A stretch of 64,000 bases of DNA from an uncultured Muribaculaceae bacterium (GTDB taxonomy: Bacteria; Bacteroidota; Bacteroidia; Bacteroidales; Muribaculaceae), in assembly GCA_910586895.1 (NCBI GenBank), contig CAJUIW010000009.1, forward strand, positions 33,096-97,095, in the 5' to 3' direction. Position numbers and translations under genes: made by a program. Under the pieces are notes generated by a model. That model was not told where the DNA came from, made no database searches, and saw only the letters and a program-made list of their open reading frames with translations. Position 1 is the first letter of the stretch. Each line of letters opens with the position of its first letter. Positions 27,287-35,367 of the stretch are shown one piece after another.

Positions 27287-27398
27287 AACTGAATATCTTT
27301 AGAGAGTTTTCTTATGTTGTTTTATCTTATAACACAGAGTCAGTTAAGTTAGATGCGGCCCGGCTGAACATTTAACATTCTTTTACCTATATATGGAC

Positions 27399-27406
27399 TA
27401 AATTTG
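27399..27406 (+). promoter_or_regulatory. -7 box of the nitroreductase gene, near-leaderless
   Basis: TAAATTTG ends 4 bases before the ATG at 27411, so transcription should begin within a base or two of the start codon. No convincing -33 box. Confidence 0.5.
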
Positions 27407-27410
27407 CATC

Positions 27411-28190
27411 ATGAATATCAAACAGACCATAGAGCACCGTACTTCCGTGCGCACCTACTCCCCCACACCGCTTGATGAAAGCCATATAGCAGCTCTGCAG
27501 ACAAGCATAGACACCGCAGGCACTCCCTTCGGAGGCGATATAAAGATCGGCCTTGTTCATTTCACTAATGATGCTCCGGCTCGTCCCGGCACCTATGGCG
27601 TAATCAAGGGAGCCGAATGGTTCATGGTGATGTCAGCCGCCGATGATGACCGCTCATGGCTATCTGCAGGCTTCATGATGGAGCAGCCTGTACTCGAAGC
27701 TACCGAACTCGGCTTAGGGACATGCTGGATGGCCGCCACATTCAGCAGCAAGCAGTTTTCAAAAGTATTTGAAGCTCCTGAAGGGCAAAAAATTATGATG
27801 GTATCGCCCGTAGGATACCCGGTCGGCAGGAAGCGCATTCTGGAACGGATAACCGGAATGATTGCAAAATCACGCACACGCAAGGAGTTCAGCACCCTGT
27901 TCCGCGACACAGATACGGACAGCCGCTTCAACGATGCCCTTGAAATGATGCGGCTTGCTCCCTCGTCAGTCAACTCACAGCCCTGGCGCGCTATAGTCAG
28001 TCAGGGAGCCGTGCACTTCTACAATGCAGGCAAGGGCCGACTTTCGCTCGTGGATATGGGTATCGGGCTATGCCACTTCTATCTGACATGCCGGCATAAC
28101 GGCATAGAGGGCAAATTCCAACAAGCCGAAGCACCGCAATTTGACAAAGCCACCTACGTCTGCTCATTCCTAACGGATCAAGGCCAATAG
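27411..28190 (+). CDS. Nitroreductase-family flavoprotein
   Basis: 259 residues, the double-length nitroreductase type (TM1586-like). Family traits are the opening HRTSVRTYSPTPLD, the FMN-binding EWFMVMSAADDD, MMEQPVLEATELGLGTCWMAATF, and APSSVNSQPWR in the second half. It probably reduces nitro or quinone compounds with NAD(P)H and FMN in the cytosol; the substrate cannot be read from the sequence. It stands alone between the small membrane protein and a convergent operon. Confidence 0.86.
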   Translation: MNIKQTIEHRTSVRTYSPTPLDESHIAALQTSIDTAGTPFGGDIKIGLVHFTNDAPARPGTYGVIKGAEWFMVMSAADDDRSWLSAGFMMEQPVLEATELGLGTCWMAATFSSKQFSKVFEAPEGQKIMMVSPVGYPVGRKRILERITGMIAKSRTRKEFSTLFRDTDTDSRFNDALEMMRLAPSSVNSQPWRAIVSQGAVHFYNAGKGRLSLVDMGIGLCHFYLTCRHNGIEGKFQQAEAPQFDKATYVCSFLTDQGQ

Positions 28191-28222
28191 CATTATTGCA
28201 TAGTTTATGCCTAATCGCAAGC

Positions 28223-28265
28223 AAAAAAAGTGGTGACCTCAACCGAAAATCAGCCAGGCCACCAC
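28223..28265 (-). terminator. Terminator of the five-gene envelope operon
   Basis: On the minus strand GTGGTGGCCT pairs with AGGTCACCAC (one G-T pair), followed by seven T (28223-28229). It closes the operon that starts at 33053. Confidence 0.85.
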
Positions 28266-28287
28266 ATTGATGGGATTAGATAGTTTT

Positions 28288-28749
28288 TTACTCTTGCTTC
28301 AATGGTGTGATGAAGATGAACACTTGTTGGCCGTCGGAGGCTGAGAAGTTGGTAAGGTGTTCGAGTTGCTTCACGTAACCAGCGGAGTGCTCGCGGATGT
28401 TTTCTATAATCTCTGTGTCAGATGTACCGTCGGCTTTCTCCGTTGTGCGGATTATAATGTCATCGGTTATGTCAGAGCCATTAAAGAAGCGCGAAGCCTG
28501 CGACATGGCCTTGACCTGAGCCACACGGTTAAGAGCTGCATCTGTCTTATATTTTGTCTTGTCGAGCTTGACAACCGACATAAGATAGGCGTTATCGTAG
28601 TCTTCAACGGCCTTCACTCCATCAAACGGCGCATTTTCATACATACGTACAAGAAAGTTTGTCAAAGCAGTCTTCTCTTGGTTATAGCTTTGAGAGAATG
28701 CGCACAATGTAATGAGTAAATTAATTGTGATTATTAGAATTCGCTCCAT
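28288..28749 (-). CDS. Small exported protein, envelope operon gene 5
   Basis: 153 residues. The N-terminus (MERILIITINLLITLCAFSQ) is a signal peptide with likely cleavage after FSQ. The mature protein is alpha/beta with TALTNFLVRMYENAPFDGVKAVEDYDNAYLMSVVKL, then a C-terminal ASDGQQVFIFITPLKQE. No family is recognised. It overlaps the preceding membrane-protein gene by 29 bases, which strongly ties their translation, and is the last gene before the operon terminator. Confidence 0.75.
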   Translation of the reverse strand: MERILIITINLLITLCAFSQSYNQEKTALTNFLVRMYENAPFDGVKAVEDYDNAYLMSVVKLDKTKYKTDAALNRVAQVKAMSQASRFFNGSDITDDIIIRTTEKADGTSDTEIIENIREHSAGYVKQLEHLTNFSASDGQQVFIFITPLKQE

Positions 28750-29500
28750 GGTTAACCTCCTTTTCTTTGTAGTTTTGATAATCTTCGAGGATGATTGAGT
28801 ATATCCGATTTTGTCTTGAAACCATAGTAAAAAATATAGACAAGCACATCAGAAATAATTGCCATTCTTCAATATGTAAGCAAGGAATCATGAAAAAACC
28901 GAAAAACGATGGCAAAAGCAAGTTGCGCAGCAATGTTACCTGCGATTCCATGACAGACACTGACGATATTTTATTACGTTCTAAAAGCCAATAATATATT
29001 TTGTAATATTTAATTTCTGCCCATGGATATTTTCTTGGTGGTCTCCTTCTAAAAGACTCTGTCCACTTTTCCCAAATATCACAAAACATCTTCTTCAAAC
29101 ACCTTATTACCTTGCAAAAATACCAAAGCTCATTCCGATCGGATGGTTCAATATAGAACTCACATACAATATATCTATAGCCCGGATTGCGTTGAATCAA
29201 TTTCAGCGCCTGCAACTCAATGAAAGCGCTATTGTTCCGAAAGCCACGCCATATACCATCTGAAATCCAGTTGATGATAAGACCAAGAACATACGCACCA
29301 GCAAAAAACATCAGCATTTGTATGGTGGTCATCAAAGTGGTATTCTCAGACATAATTTTGCATCCGCAGCATATAATTTTAGGATTCTCAATCAGTAAAT
29401 TCGGGAACCACTTTGCAACAATCATAGCCAAACCTACGCTTCCCGGAACAAATATCCCGAGAAAGTCGTAGGATGTGATTCTATCCACAGCATTTGTCAT
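28721..29500 (-). CDS. Multi-pass membrane protein, envelope operon gene 4
   Basis: 259 residues. Hydrophobic segments lie near 12-30 (FLGIFVPGSVGLAMIVAKWF), 55-80 (TTIQMLMFFAGAYVLGLII) and 190-225 (LLLPSFFGFFMIPCLHI and WQLFLMCLSIFFTMV); a basic, aromatic-rich loop with RRRPPRKYPW lies between them. Cysteine-rich for this genome (CCGC near residue 44). I do not recognise a family. It overlaps gene 3 by ATGA and gene 5 by 29 bases. The region is clearly more A+T-rich than flanking genes, consistent with horizontal gain. Confidence 0.75.
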   Translation of the reverse strand: MTNAVDRITSYDFLGIFVPGSVGLAMIVAKWFPNLLIENPKIICCGCKIMSENTTLMTTIQMLMFFAGAYVLGLIINWISDGIWRGFRNNSAFIELQALKLIQRNPGYRYIVCEFYIEPSDRNELWYFCKVIRCLKKMFCDIWEKWTESFRRRPPRKYPWAEIKYYKIYYWLLERNKISSVSVMESQVTLLRNLLLPSFFGFFMIPCLHIEEWQLFLMCLSIFFTMVSRQNRIYSIILEDYQNYKEKEVNHGANSNNHN

Positions 29501-31098
29501 CTGTCTTTTGCTACAACTTTGAATGATGAATACTGTTGTATGTCTTTAGTCGGGATTATGACAAATATTTTCCATCCTCCAGTTGTTCGTCGTGATCCCA
29601 ACTTACAATCTTGAATTCGCTCTTTTTGGTCAAATTGGAAAAGCGTCGCATCAAACCCAAAATTCTGGGTACCAGTGTACCACTGCGTAGTCGAACCAAG
29701 CACCAACAATGGACTAAACAATCCAGTTCCACCCACTATCCAATTGCGATATTTATCCATATAGTCTTCACCAAAATGATAATTATAATTGACCGGCAAA
29801 ACATTCGTAGAGTCATTGAAATTACGAATATCATCTACAATTTTTATTGGAAAAAAATCCGACTGCTGCCCAGTATTGTCCAATATCACAAAGTTTTGCT
29901 TGTTGTTTTGTATGATTTGAGCAACTTCTTTTCCCCATTTATCTAAGGTTTTATCGCTATTTCTTAGAAACTTGCCAAAGTCTGAGTCAAAGTAGTATTT
30001 TCCTATTGGCAGATTCCGACTATAATAAATCTCTCGTTCTTCATTACTTAAAGACAGTTGGTTAATAGTGTTTTCTATATATTGATATACTTGTGAATCC
30101 TCTGCCTTTCGTCCTTCATTAGGCAACCAATATATATTCATCGGAATAATACAGTAATTATCACAGTTTTGCACATCCACTAAAAAATCATCAGCTCCTA
30201 CATTAAAGGGTATTTCGGTTCCTGTATTGCCAATATACCAATATCTATCTTTTTTTTCACATTTAAGCAATTGAGGTTCTTCTACTTCTAATTCCCAGTG
30301 CATTGTTGTTTTACAAAGATTATCAATCATAGGCAACATATTATACAAGGCCTTTAACTCATTTTCTTTTTGGAGATTGAAGAGTTTCAGTTCCATACCG
30401 AATGTGTTTCCTGCGAACTCACATTCGCTACCGTGGTTCTTTGCATATGTGATAAGGTGCGGGAGACTTACAGTGGCGTTAACGGTTATCATATATCCAC
30501 TTCCATCGGGCTTTTCGAATGACGATACTTCCTTGTAATCCTTGATAGAACCGTTGCTAACGGTCACGATTTCGTCCTTCACGAGTTCATCGTTGAGAAT
30601 TGTTGTGTTAGCAGACACAAACGCACCATAAGCTTGTTCGATAGCTGTGCGCAGGGCATTTTTCAATGCATCGTCTTTCGTTGCACCGTCAGATGATACT
30701 GTCAATGAAATTTCCTCATTAGTATTTGATTTCTTTGGTTGCGAGTTGTTTTGAGAGGAGGCATCAGTACCCGGATCAGTGACAGCATCTATATTTTGAG
30801 TCAAGACAATATCTTCTATGGATATGTCGGTATTGGAGATATGAGTCTGATTAGTGTTGCCTCCGTTTTCAAACTTGCCGATGACCTCAGATAGTTTACC
30901 GAGTTCCTCGCCCTTTCTTTGAATAACAGCAGAAGGTGCACCTTGCTCGATGAGTTTATTGTACTCTTTTTCTAATTGGGTGTACTCCTTTTTGAGTACT
31001 TTAAGTTCTTTGTTTACGGTTGAATCAGCATTTATTTCTATAACATAGAATGCCGAAACCATTATTATGGCTACGAAAAGTTTAAATGTCTGTTTCAT
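29497..31098 (-). CDS. Exported protein with coiled coil and FlgT-like domain, operon gene 3
   Basis: 533 residues; signal peptide to about residue 24. A coiled coil covers about 28-75 (ELKVLKKEYTQLEKEYNKL), then a Ser/Asn-rich linker. A domain at about 130-225 (ATKDDALKNALRTAIEQAYG, then ILNDELVKDEIVTVSNGSI and YMITVNATVSLPHL) resembles the N-terminal domain of the flagellar-ring protein FlgT and LPP20-type proteins; this is a resemblance only. The rest (230-533) is unassigned, beta-rich and aromatic. It links the soluble front genes of the operon with a membrane protein and ends in an ATGA overlap. No flagellar gene lies in the window. Confidence 0.7.
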   Translation of the reverse strand: MKQTFKLFVAIIMVSAFYVIEINADSTVNKELKVLKKEYTQLEKEYNKLIEQGAPSAVIQRKGEELGKLSEVIGKFENGGNTNQTHISNTDISIEDIVLTQNIDAVTDPGTDASSQNNSQPKKSNTNEEISLTVSSDGATKDDALKNALRTAIEQAYGAFVSANTTILNDELVKDEIVTVSNGSIKDYKEVSSFEKPDGSGYMITVNATVSLPHLITYAKNHGSECEFAGNTFGMELKLFNLQKENELKALYNMLPMIDNLCKTTMHWELEVEEPQLLKCEKKDRYWYIGNTGTEIPFNVGADDFLVDVQNCDNYCIIPMNIYWLPNEGRKAEDSQVYQYIENTINQLSLSNEEREIYYSRNLPIGKYYFDSDFGKFLRNSDKTLDKWGKEVAQIIQNNKQNFVILDNTGQQSDFFPIKIVDDIRNFNDSTNVLPVNYNYHFGEDYMDKYRNWIVGGTGLFSPLLVLGSTTQWYTGTQNFGFDATLFQFDQKERIQDCKLGSRRTTGGWKIFVIIPTKDIQQYSSFKVVAKDR

Positions 31099-31113
31099 GA
31101 TTTTGATTGGGTT

Positions 31114-32094
31114 TTACCAGTTAAGATATACTTTTGTTTGGGGTTGGTTCTCTGCCCATTTTTCAGCGACTGAGCGACAGGCGGCAATGGTTGCCATTTT
31201 GCGTTGATGGGAGTTCTGTTGCGCCTTTTGGCGTAGTTTCAGTTCTTCGTTGTAGCGTCTGCGATTTTCTTCCCATTTACACCGCTCGTCGGCTGTAAGC
31301 TTTGTTGAGATTTGCAGCTCGAAAGTTTCCTTAGCCGCAAATGATGCTGAGTTTGGGTCGATTTGCGATAGATATACGAGCGCTTTTTGCGCGCCGATGG
31401 AGTCAGGCGAGGCCGACCATTCGGATTTTGCTTTAGACAATAGGGATGCCCCCTCACTATCAATTTTGCGTTGATAAATTTCGGCAGCCTTTTGCTGTGC
31501 TTTAGCGAAACAATCAGTGCAGATATTGGGCACGTCAATCAGCGATGCTATTGCTTCATCAAAATTTCCGAGTCCGGCATCGGTTTCAGCTTTTGCCACT
31601 ATTGTATTACAATTCGCGTAGTAATATGTGCCAATCTTATCATACGCATCTGTCAGCATCCTCTTAATTTCCGCGTTTGCAGGTTTGATTTTTGCGATGG
31701 CGGTGCTCCATGCTTTTGTTTCATTGATGCCGATGCCCGTGAGCGTTAAAGAGCACGACGCATACGTTTTATTTTCCACCACGTCTCCAACTACAAAGGT
31801 GATTTCAACCGTTTGATTGATGCGTGGAGGTGTAGTTGGAGCTACATCTTTCGTAACAACTAACGGTTTTGCCACAATCACGAATCGGTCGCAACGCTCG
31901 GCGCTTCCATAGCCATCAGTGGTTGCCATTTGCTGCATCTTGCTTTCAAGAGCAGAAACAGCAGCTTGTGGCATAGTTCCCGATTGGTTATTCACAACCG
32001 AAAAAAATGCGACACGCCCATCATTTTGTTGCTGCGCGAATATGTTGACTGCGACAAATAGGCTAAGAGCTATGCAATTGAATAATCTTTTCAT
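31114..32094 (-). CDS. Exported protein, operon gene 2
   Basis: 326 residues with a signal peptide (1-20, NIFAQ cleavage). The N-terminal half (DGRVAFFSVVNNQSGTMPQAA, then ERCDRFVIVAKPLVVTKDVA and INQTVEITFVVGDVV) has the alternating strand-helix pattern of CsgG/LpoB/TolB-N-like periplasmic domains. The C-terminal half (about 170-310) is helical, with a CTDCF pair and a basic coiled stretch (KWEENRRRYNEELKLRQKAQ). Lies 8 bases after the DUF6175 gene. The resemblance is by eye, and its function is unknown. Confidence 0.7.
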   Translation of the reverse strand: MKRLFNCIALSLFVAVNIFAQQQNDGRVAFFSVVNNQSGTMPQAAVSALESKMQQMATTDGYGSAERCDRFVIVAKPLVVTKDVAPTTPPRINQTVEITFVVGDVVENKTYASCSLTLTGIGINETKAWSTAIAKIKPANAEIKRMLTDAYDKIGTYYYANCNTIVAKAETDAGLGNFDEAIASLIDVPNICTDCFAKAQQKAAEIYQRKIDSEGASLLSKAKSEWSASPDSIGAQKALVYLSQIDPNSASFAAKETFELQISTKLTADERCKWEENRRRYNEELKLRQKAQQNSHQRKMATIAACRSVAEKWAENQPQTKVYLNW

Positions 32095-32102
32095 GGTTAT
32101 TG

Positions 32103-33053
32103 TTATTTTTCACCGAGAATAAGGATTGCCTCACCAAGTCCACGAATTACGACTTTCGATGTAATATTGTATGGTGGTTTGGCCAGATGCTTGCGCAGAG
32201 CAGTTGCGAATACGCGAGCGTCCATTGCACGCTCTTTGTCATCTTTCAAAGGAATGCGTACCTGCTCAAATTGAGCGAATGATTCTGTGCCATCGCTGAG
32301 ATTGAATGAAGCATTGACCGTATTTTCACGCATCCATTGCTGAATACAATCGGTCAGTTCCTCTCCATCATACTCAGTTTCAAGATCGTTCTCCCAATTA
32401 TCCCAGCAGCGCACGGTTAGAGCGATTTCACGACCATTTTTCTTTTGATCGGCATACCATTTGTCGAGTTGCTTGTCAAATTCCTTGACGTTCTCTTTTA
32501 CTGCCGTCTCCAATGCCACAGGGATTGCTGCGGTTGTCGGTTTTGAGTTGCCGGTAGAGGTGGCGATACGCTTGTTGGTGTATGCGTCGAATGCCTCGAG
32601 TGTGAACGACACAATTTTTCCTGCAGGATCTTTGGTGAAATTCCACCAAAGTTGGATAACGATGTCTGATTTCATCCGACGCTTGAGCACATCAAGTGGG
32701 GTTTCTGCAATCATCGCGCCCGATGTCTTGCTCGACAAGGCGTTGTCCTCGACCTGTTTCACATTGAGCGACTTGATTTCCTGCTCGGCATCCTTGAGTG
32801 AATAGCCCATAGATGTCAACACGCTGCCAACTTTTGAAATGACCTGTGGCAGTTCGATGTCTTCGACAAACGCACGCTGGTAATCGGGGACGCTGACGGT
32901 TGTTCCCTGATTGTCGAATTTTTGCATGAAGTAACGCTGAGTACACCAGTTGTCGCTTGGCAGTATCATCACCGTCGGCTTTTTTACATTTTCAGCTTTA
33001 GCCATAAACATAAAGCTAATCAGGAGAATCAATGAAAGGAACTTTTTTCTCAT
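32103..33053 (-). CDS. DUF6175-family exported protein, operon gene 1
   Basis: 316 residues with a signal peptide (1-20). It opens with KKPTVMILPSDNWCTQRYFM, which I recognise as the DUF6175 signature; KSDIVIQLWWNF, VSFTLEAFDAYTNKRIATSTG and the C-terminal NITSKVVIRGLGEAILILGEK are further conserved-looking blocks. The fold seems related to CsgG/LpoB-type periplasmic proteins (parallel strands with a helix that searches for a partner), but that is inference. First gene of a five-gene minus-strand operon with an unusually long leader. Confidence 0.8.
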   Translation of the reverse strand: MRKKFLSLILLISFMFMAKAENVKKPTVMILPSDNWCTQRYFMQKFDNQGTTVSVPDYQRAFVEDIELPQVISKVGSVLTSMGYSLKDAEQEIKSLNVKQVEDNALSSKTSGAMIAETPLDVLKRRMKSDIVIQLWWNFTKDPAGKIVSFTLEAFDAYTNKRIATSTGNSKPTTAAIPVALETAVKENVKEFDKQLDKWYADQKKNGREIALTVRCWDNWENDLETEYDGEELTDCIQQWMRENTVNASFNLSDGTESFAQFEQVRIPLKDDKERAMDARVFATALRKHLAKPPYNITSKVVIRGLGEAILILGEK

Positions 33054-33117
33054 CTTGACATTAGATGGTACCGCAGGACTCCCCTCGTTGGCATTAGATT
33101 GGTTTATAAAGAAAAAG

Positions 33118-33207
33118 CGTGAGAGCCGTACTGTTTGCTCGTCCCGCTATCAGAGGCTCTGGTATTGCCCATCTCAGTTGAACGAGCAAACTTGCAGAGC
33201 CTCACGC
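33118..33207 (-). repeat. Imperfect 90-bp inverted repeat in the operon leader
   Basis: The outer arms GCGTGAG (33118-33124) and CTCACGC (33201-33207) and the inner arms GTTTGCTCGT (33133-33142) and ACGAGCAAAC (33182-33191) pair. GAGGCTC at 33153-33159 could instead pair with GAGCCTC at 33197-33203, so two folds compete. It lies in the expected 5' leader of the DUF6175 operon, 65 bases before its start codon. It could be a regulatory RNA or a remnant of a mobile element. Confidence 0.7.
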
Positions 33208-33236
33208 AGAATATGCTATACGCCCATACCCAACGC

Positions 33237-33386
33237 TCACGCGTCGAGTGCGGACGGAATATACATATCCACTTTGGCATCTACCGTTTGCTTCATTCTT
33301 GACTGAGATTGAAATTTACCAGATTTCTGATAGCCAAGAAGAGCGTCAAGTAAACGCTTTTCGTATGTCAGTTGCAGCCCACCCAC
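33237..33386 (-). other. Possible 49-residue leader ORF or gene remnant
   Basis: An open frame from a GTG at 33386 to TGA at 33237 encodes GGLQLTYEKRLLDALLGYQ and MYIPSALDA, protein-like but without a recognised family. It lies in the transcribed leader of the DUF6175 operon, downstream of the promoter at 33426-33456. It has no good start codon or ribosome site, so it may be a broken gene, or chance. The remaining stretch 33054-33616 holds the inverted repeat, promoter and pfp terminator listed separately; I see nothing else. Confidence 0.25.
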
Positions 33387-33425
33387 ATTGCCCTTGACCG
33401 GGCTCTGCGATGCGGCCTGTGACCG

Positions 33426-33456
33426 CAAAGTAAGCGAATTTATTTTAAAATACCAA
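33426..33456 (-). promoter_or_regulatory. Promoter of the DUF6175 envelope operon
   Basis: On the minus strand TTG (33454-33456), a 20-base spacer and TTACTTTG (33426-33433). The acpP promoter at 54491-54521 has exactly the same boxes and spacing, which supports both. Start expected near 33419, leaving a leader of about 365 nt before the DUF6175 ATG. Confidence 0.55.
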
Positions 33457-33550
33457 TATTTCGCTCAAAATCGGTATTTTGAAGCATCCATTGTGTCAAA
33501 GGGAATTAAAGGGACATCGTGTCACAATACTAAGAACACGTTCATAAAGA

Positions 33551-33591
33551 AAGAGCGCCCGTTGAGCCGACATGGCTCGATGGGCGCTCTC
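33551..33591 (-). terminator. Terminator of pfp
   Basis: AGAGCGCCC (33552-33560) pairs with GGGCGCTCT (33582-33590), with an inner GAGCC/GGCTC stem. On the minus strand TTCTTTAT follows. Confidence 0.8.
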
Positions 33592-33616
33592 TGCAAGCTG
33601 GATTTAGGTTATATCT

Positions 33617-35263
33617 TTACTTATCGAGGTGTTCGTAGTGAAGAGTCTTGGTGGGCTGGTCACATACTTCAGCAGGACCGAAGTACTGGATCGGGCCGGG
33701 GAAGACATACTGGGTATTGATGGCCCAGTCAGCGCGCTTGGCAGCGAAACGCTGGAAAGGTGTGCCATCGATACGTACGAGAGCCTTCTGTATAACGGGC
33801 TTCATCTCACCGTGACGACGTTCCATATTGAACATCATAGAGATTGGAATACCACCTGCGAGCCACTGTACTGAGGGCTTTTTGAGGTTGCGGAGGCTTG
33901 AGATGTAGCCGGTAACACCTGCGTTGATAAGGCAAGCGGCATTGAAACCGAGTGCATAGCAGTAGTCAGCGTCGAAGTTAGAGGGAGCTGCGCAACGACC
34001 TTCGTAGCCGAAGAAGTGGTGAAGGGGTGAGAACTTGCCGTTGTACTTGCCTTCGGCACGCATCTCTTCAAGACGGCGGCCCACCATTTCGCTGAGAAGC
34101 TTCTCAGTTTCGATGAGTGAAACCTGAACGTTGCCGTGGGGGTCACGGTCGAGGGTGAGTTGACGTGCAACGCCTGCGGGAAGTGAAGCGTAGACAGCTG
34201 AATTGTCGGCTGAGAGGTTTTCAATAACGAACTTACGCTGAGCCTCGGCGTCGAGTGAAGAGAAGTCAGCGTTGTGAGCCAGCAGGTCGTTGAGTTCGGC
34301 AATAAGGCTCTTCATGGCGGGGATGAATTCAATCAGGCCCTCAGGGATAAGAACAGTACCGAAGTTGTCGCCACGGGCAGCGCGGGCAGCCACGATGTCG
34401 GCGATATAGTTGACAACATCCTGCAGAGTCTGATTCTTGGCTTCAACCTCTTCAGAGATGATGCAGACATTGGGCTGAGTCTGGAGTGCGCATTCAAGAG
34501 CGATGTGCGAAGCTGAACGGCCCATGAGCTTGATGAAGTGCCAGTACTTCTTGGCTGAGAAGCAGTCGCGCTGGATGTTACCGATAAGTTCCGAGTAAAC
34601 CTTTGTAGCGGTGTCGAAGCCGAAAGATGCTTCAACGACTTCGTTCTTGAGGTCGCCGTCGATAGTCTTGGGGCAGCCGATCACCTGTACGCCGGCACCG
34701 ATAGCCTTATAGTATTCGGCGAGGATGGCAGCGTTGGTATTGGAGTCGTCACCACCGATAATAACGAGGGCTGAGATGCCGAGCTGCTTAAGAATTTCAA
34801 GACCTTTGTCGAACTGCTCTTTCTTTTCGAGCTTTGTACGGCCTGAACCGATGATGTCAAAACCGCCGGTATTGCGATATTCGTCAATGATGTCAGCTGT
34901 CAGCTCAATATATTTGTGGTCAACCAGACCGCCGGGGCCCATAAGGAAACCGTAGAGGCGGCTGTCCTTGTTGATGCGCTTGATGCCATCGAAAAGACCG
35001 CAGATTACATTGTGTCCGCCGGGAGCCTGACCGCCAGAAAGTATAACGCCAACATTTACGGACTTGCCTACCATGGGGTTAGGGTTCTTTTCGAAACGAA
35101 GTTCGGGCATACCGTAGGTGTTGGGGAACAGTTTGGCAATCTCTTCCTGGTCAGCCACTGACTGAGTAGGAGCACCTTCAACAGCCATGACAGCACCTGT
35201 AAGAGTTACGGGGAGCTTGGGCTGATAAGCGGCGCGAGCTATCTGCAAAGCACTTTTCTTCAT
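33617..35263 (-). CDS. pfp: Pyrophosphate-dependent 6-phosphofructokinase
   Basis: Phosphorylates fructose 6-phosphate with pyrophosphate instead of ATP, a reversible glycolytic step typical of Bacteroidota. 548 residues, the long (plant-beta-like) form. The phosphoryl-donor site is GGQAPGGHNVICGLFDG near residue 75; the catalytic core is GGDDSN and PKTIDGDLKN (~170-205); KLMGRSASHIALECALQ binds the sugar phosphate. Its Asp-rich GGDDSN with the following TIDGDLKN matches PPi rather than ATP enzymes. Own terminator downstream; the upstream region holds only a weak GAAATTTG-like promoter. Confidence 0.94.
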   Translation of the reverse strand: MKKSALQIARAAYQPKLPVTLTGAVMAVEGAPTQSVADQEEIAKLFPNTYGMPELRFEKNPNPMVGKSVNVGVILSGGQAPGGHNVICGLFDGIKRINKDSRLYGFLMGPGGLVDHKYIELTADIIDEYRNTGGFDIIGSGRTKLEKKEQFDKGLEILKQLGISALVIIGGDDSNTNAAILAEYYKAIGAGVQVIGCPKTIDGDLKNEVVEASFGFDTATKVYSELIGNIQRDCFSAKKYWHFIKLMGRSASHIALECALQTQPNVCIISEEVEAKNQTLQDVVNYIADIVAARAARGDNFGTVLIPEGLIEFIPAMKSLIAELNDLLAHNADFSSLDAEAQRKFVIENLSADNSAVYASLPAGVARQLTLDRDPHGNVQVSLIETEKLLSEMVGRRLEEMRAEGKYNGKFSPLHHFFGYEGRCAAPSNFDADYCYALGFNAACLINAGVTGYISSLRNLKKPSVQWLAGGIPISMMFNMERRHGEMKPVIQKALVRIDGTPFQRFAAKRADWAINTQYVFPGPIQYFGPAEVCDQPTKTLHYEHLDK

Positions 35264-35367
35264 GTATTTATACGTTAATTTGGTTAGTGTTTCAAGTTAA
35301 AAACGGATGATATTTATCCGGGTGCAAATTTCGGAAAAATTTTCGTAAATGCCAATGTTCGGGCATC

